From NCBI GenBank assembly GCA_920105625.2, contig CAKKTE020000090.1, positions 325,501-389,500 of the forward strand: a DNA stretch of 64,000 nt, in the 5' to 3' direction. Shown here piece by piece: positions 61,317 through 64,000 of this stretch (its first letter is position 1; each line of letters begins with the position of its first letter). The notes beneath the pieces are model-generated. The model was not told where the DNA came from, did no database searches, and saw only the letters and a list, made by a program, of their open reading frames with translations. Source of the DNA: Clusia tigrina (lineage: Eukaryota > Arthropoda > Insecta > Diptera > Clusiidae). The translations under genes were made by a program, and so were the position numbers.

Positions 61317-64000
61317 CTACTCTCATCCTCAAACATCCAAGGAATATATAAAAATCCGGTGGAGCTAGAGGAGCGGGTCAATGAGCTGAATGAAACTATT
61401 TCCGAATCCTATGTTTTATCTTGTCCTCTAAAAACAAAGAAAAACAGCAGGAATGTTCCTTGGTGGAACTCTAGTCTGTCTACTAGACATACTAAGGTGC
61501 GTAGGCTACTCAATCTAGCTAAGCGTACTAGGGACTGGGAAGAATATAAAAAAGAGTTGACGATCTATAGATCGTCTGATCTCTTTGTTATAACAAAAAG
61601 ATCAGACAAGCCAAAAGCACTAGCTTTAGATCCTTTTGTGAAAGTGTAGAATCGACTCCTGAAGTAGCACGACTCCATAGAGCTCTTGCGAAAAACAAAG
61701 TCGATTTAAAGCTGGCATGGAAATCACGGCAAATGAAGAGGATCGCACTCTCCTTTTTCTGCGTGTGCACTTTCCTGGGAGCTCGATCCAGTTATCGCCA
61801 TCTTTGCAGATGGCTGCTCTTCCTAGAACAGCAAGCAAGATTGGCTGGAAGGTGGCCAAAGAAATTATAATTACTGAGAGGTTGAGATGGGCCATTAGCT
61901 CTTTTCAGCCATATAAATCGCCTGGTGCGGATGGTATTTTCCCGATCCTTCTCCAAAGGAATGGTGAGACACTGATTCCGCGGCTGGTAAATATCATTAG
62001 GGCAAGTCTTGCTTTTGGGTACATACTGGAAGCATGGCGCACAGCTATAGTGGTATTTATCAAGCAAGCAAGGTAGTCAAGAAGGATATGGCCCATCCCA
62101 AATCCTTCAGGCCTATCAGTTTGACATCCTTTGTACTAAAAGCAATGGAGAAAATAGTTAATATACATCTCCTTGAGACCGCATTGAAAAGGGAGCCTTT
62201 ACATCCTTGTCAGTTTGCATATATTGCGGGAAAATCGACTGAAACCGCACTATACCATCTGACTGATTTTATTCAGGCAGCACTGGATAAAAAAGAAATA
62301 GCACTTTGTGCCTTTCTTGATATTGAAGGGGCTTTTGACAACACTCCTCATGAATATAGGATTAGGGCTCTTAACAATAGAGGAATAGATAATACCACTT
62401 CCAATTGGATACGAACTTTACTCAACAGTAGACTGACTGAAACTGAAGCAGGTGACAAAACTGTTAAAGTCAAAGTCAATAAAGGATGTCCGCAGGGTGG
62501 GGTATTATCACCCATTTTGTGGAGCTTAGTAGTTGATGATCTTCTGTTAAACTCACAAATCTAGGCATATCATGTCAAGGATATGCGGACGATGTGATAA
62601 TAGCTAGAGGAAAATCTGAATACACTCTTTGTGATATTATCCAGAGGGGCTTATTAGCAGCTAGTGAATGGTGCAGGGGAACAGGATTAAAAATCAATAC
62701 CTCAAAGACCACCATTGTGCCGTTCACTAGAAAAAGATCTATCCCATATATGAAACCTATTCTTCTAAATGGCACACAGGTCGATATTAGCTCTGAGACC
62801 AAATACCTCGGAGTTATTTTCGACAAAAAGTTATAGTGGAAGACTCATCTGACAGCAACCACCAAGAGGGCTACAGCTTCCTTAATGATATGTAGACAAC
62901 TTGCTGGTAAATCTTGGGGATGTGACCCAAAAATCGTTCGCTGGATGTATACCATGATGGAGAGACCAATTATCACCTATGGTTCTGTAGCCTGGTCAAA
63001 TAGAGTCAGACTTAAGACAGCGAAATCTGCATTAAGTAAAGTACAAAGCCTTGCCTGCCTTGTTATCACTGTAGCTATGCGCACCTGTCCAACGGCAGCA
63101 ATGGAAGTTATACTAGATCTAACATCCTTACATCTAGTAATTCAAGACTCTGCTAGGAAATCTCTTACCAGAATACAAGAAATTATTTTGAGAGAATCAA
63201 ATTACAACCAAAATATATGGGGTAAAAATTCTACTCAAGAATGCGGTATACTAAAATCTCACAAGGATTTTATGCCAAGAAAATTCAATTTTGCACACAA
63301 ATACTGTACAATGATGAGTTGCAAAAAAGAATGGAAAGGTCTAACTGAGACATATAAAATTAGAGAAAATTCCCTCTTATGGTATACTGACGGTTCTAAG
63401 ATAATGGACGGATCTGGGGCTGGAGTATTTGGGCCTAGAACCAACTGCTGGGAACCAATGGGTTCTTTTCCAAGCATTTTTCAAGCGTAAATTCACGCTA
63501 TTGAAAGATGTGCCCAGATCAACATTGACAGGAAGTATCGGGGGAAAACCATCGTGATACTATCTGATAGTCAAGTAGCACTCAAGAGTCTGAGCTCACC
63601 CTTAGTGAGGTCTAAACTTGTGTGGGACTGTATTGGGAAGCTAAACTCCCTAGGCAGTATGAACAAGTTATCTCTAATGTGGGTACCAGGCCACATAGGA
63701 GTAGAGGGAAATGAGAAGGCTGATAGCTTAGCTAGGAAGGCTGCGGCCTCTCACTTCAACGGCCCTGAACCCTTCTGTGGACTATCATCCAATACCATTG
63801 GAGGTCTGCTGATGAAGTGTACAGATGTAAAATGAAATCAAACCTGGAAAACTCTTCCGGGATTAAGACAGTCCAAAGCTCTTCTGGCAGATTTTAATCC
63901 TAAAAGAGCTAAGGACTTAATAAATATGCCTCCGAGTAAACTAAGAATCATCACAGGCATTTTAAGCGGACATTGTAGACTCAACTAACATTTGAACAAG
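61317..64000 (+). pseudogene. LINE ORF2 continued: RT and RNase H, broken
   Basis: The segment before the RT has 'NVPWWNSSLSTRHTKVRRLL'. RT motifs follow: 'SSFQPYKSPGADGI', 'KSFRPISLTSFVLKAMEK', catalytic Asp in 'FLDIEGAFDN', 'GCPQGGVLSPILW' and 'GYADDVIIA'. RNase H has 'LLWYTDGSKIMDGSGAG', 'ILSDSQVALKSL' and 'VPGHIGVEGNEKAD'. The chain then enters the C-terminal region ('LPGLRQSKALLADFNPKRAK') and leaves the window. It is disabled by a frameshift near 62070, a stop at about 62562, TAG at 62836, TAA at 63488-63490, TGA at 63833-63835 and TAA near 63986. An RNase H of this kind together with these motifs suggests an LOA/I-type element. RT and RNase H would act at the chromosomal target. Confidence 0.9.

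Larger units (their letters stand above)
53420..64000 (+). mobile_element. LOA/I-type LINE, split by copia, runs off the right edge
   Basis: A near full-length non-LTR retrotransposon: 5' UTR from about 53420, ORF1 from 53687, ORF2 from 55381 and, after a 5.2-kb copia insertion (56124-61311), ORF2 again from 61317 to the window end. The 5-bp duplication ATTCA (56119-56123 and 61312-61316) shows where the insertion occurred. The missing 3' end is represented by the truncated relative at 41296-41885. The exact 5' boundary is not certain. Confidence 0.88.

Overview
This window is insect-like nuclear DNA, most probably from a higher fly (a tephritid-like dipteran is my best guess, not proven). 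It is AT-rich, full of long (TA)n tracts and ACATACATATGTA-type simple sequence, and made largely of transposable elements of classes common in flies: jockey-, I- and LOA-type LINEs, a copia element primed in the copia manner, irritans-type mariner, Tc1, PIF/Harbinger and hAT-type MITEs, and a tRNA-derived SINE. I found no convincing host protein gene, no functional tRNA or rRNA gene and no CRISPR array. The only long intact reading frame with an assignable product is a mariner transposase, and its second catalytic aspartate is replaced. Layout. 1-5.3 kb: LINE remnants on the minus strand, a 373-bp MITE with a 9-bp target duplication, a jockey LINE split by a Harbinger element, and the 3' end of a third LINE. 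5.4-9.5 kb: a three-copy dispersed repeat, a solo LTR, a Harbinger transposase scrap and inverted repeats. 9.5-13.9 kb: AT-rich DNA with a TA microsatellite, a SINE tail, a 442-bp TIR element and a protein-like scrap. 14-21 kb: stacked elements separated by TA tracts, comprising a TIR element holding a Harbinger MITE, a second TIR element holding a Tc1 copy, and an I-type LINE holding a mariner. 21-34 kb: mostly featureless AT-rich DNA with a jockey scrap, a SINE and an hAT-type MITE. 34-48 kb: truncated LINE 3' ends, a second SINE, TA/CA microsatellites and small foldback elements. 48.3-52.0 kb: a 3.65-kb DNA transposon with inverted repeats of about 360-400 bp and a broken transposase of a type I cannot assign to a superfamily. 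53.4 kb to the right edge: a LOA/I-type LINE with ORF1 and ORF2, split by a 5.2-kb copia element that is itself split by a deleted mariner. How the parts relate. These are not cooperating genes but layers of insertions. Insertion order can be read directly where target duplications remain: LINE, then copia, then mariner at 53-64 kb; I-type LINE then mariner at 18-21 kb; TIR element then Tc1 at 15-17 kb; TIR element then Harbinger MITE at 14-15 kb; jockey LINE then Harbinger at 3-4 kb. Almost every coding remnant has stops or frameshifts, as expected in intergenic, intronic or heterochromatic DNA. The most promising undescribed item is the 48.3-52.0 kb transposon, together with the shorter 14.0-15.3 kb element whose ends look alike.
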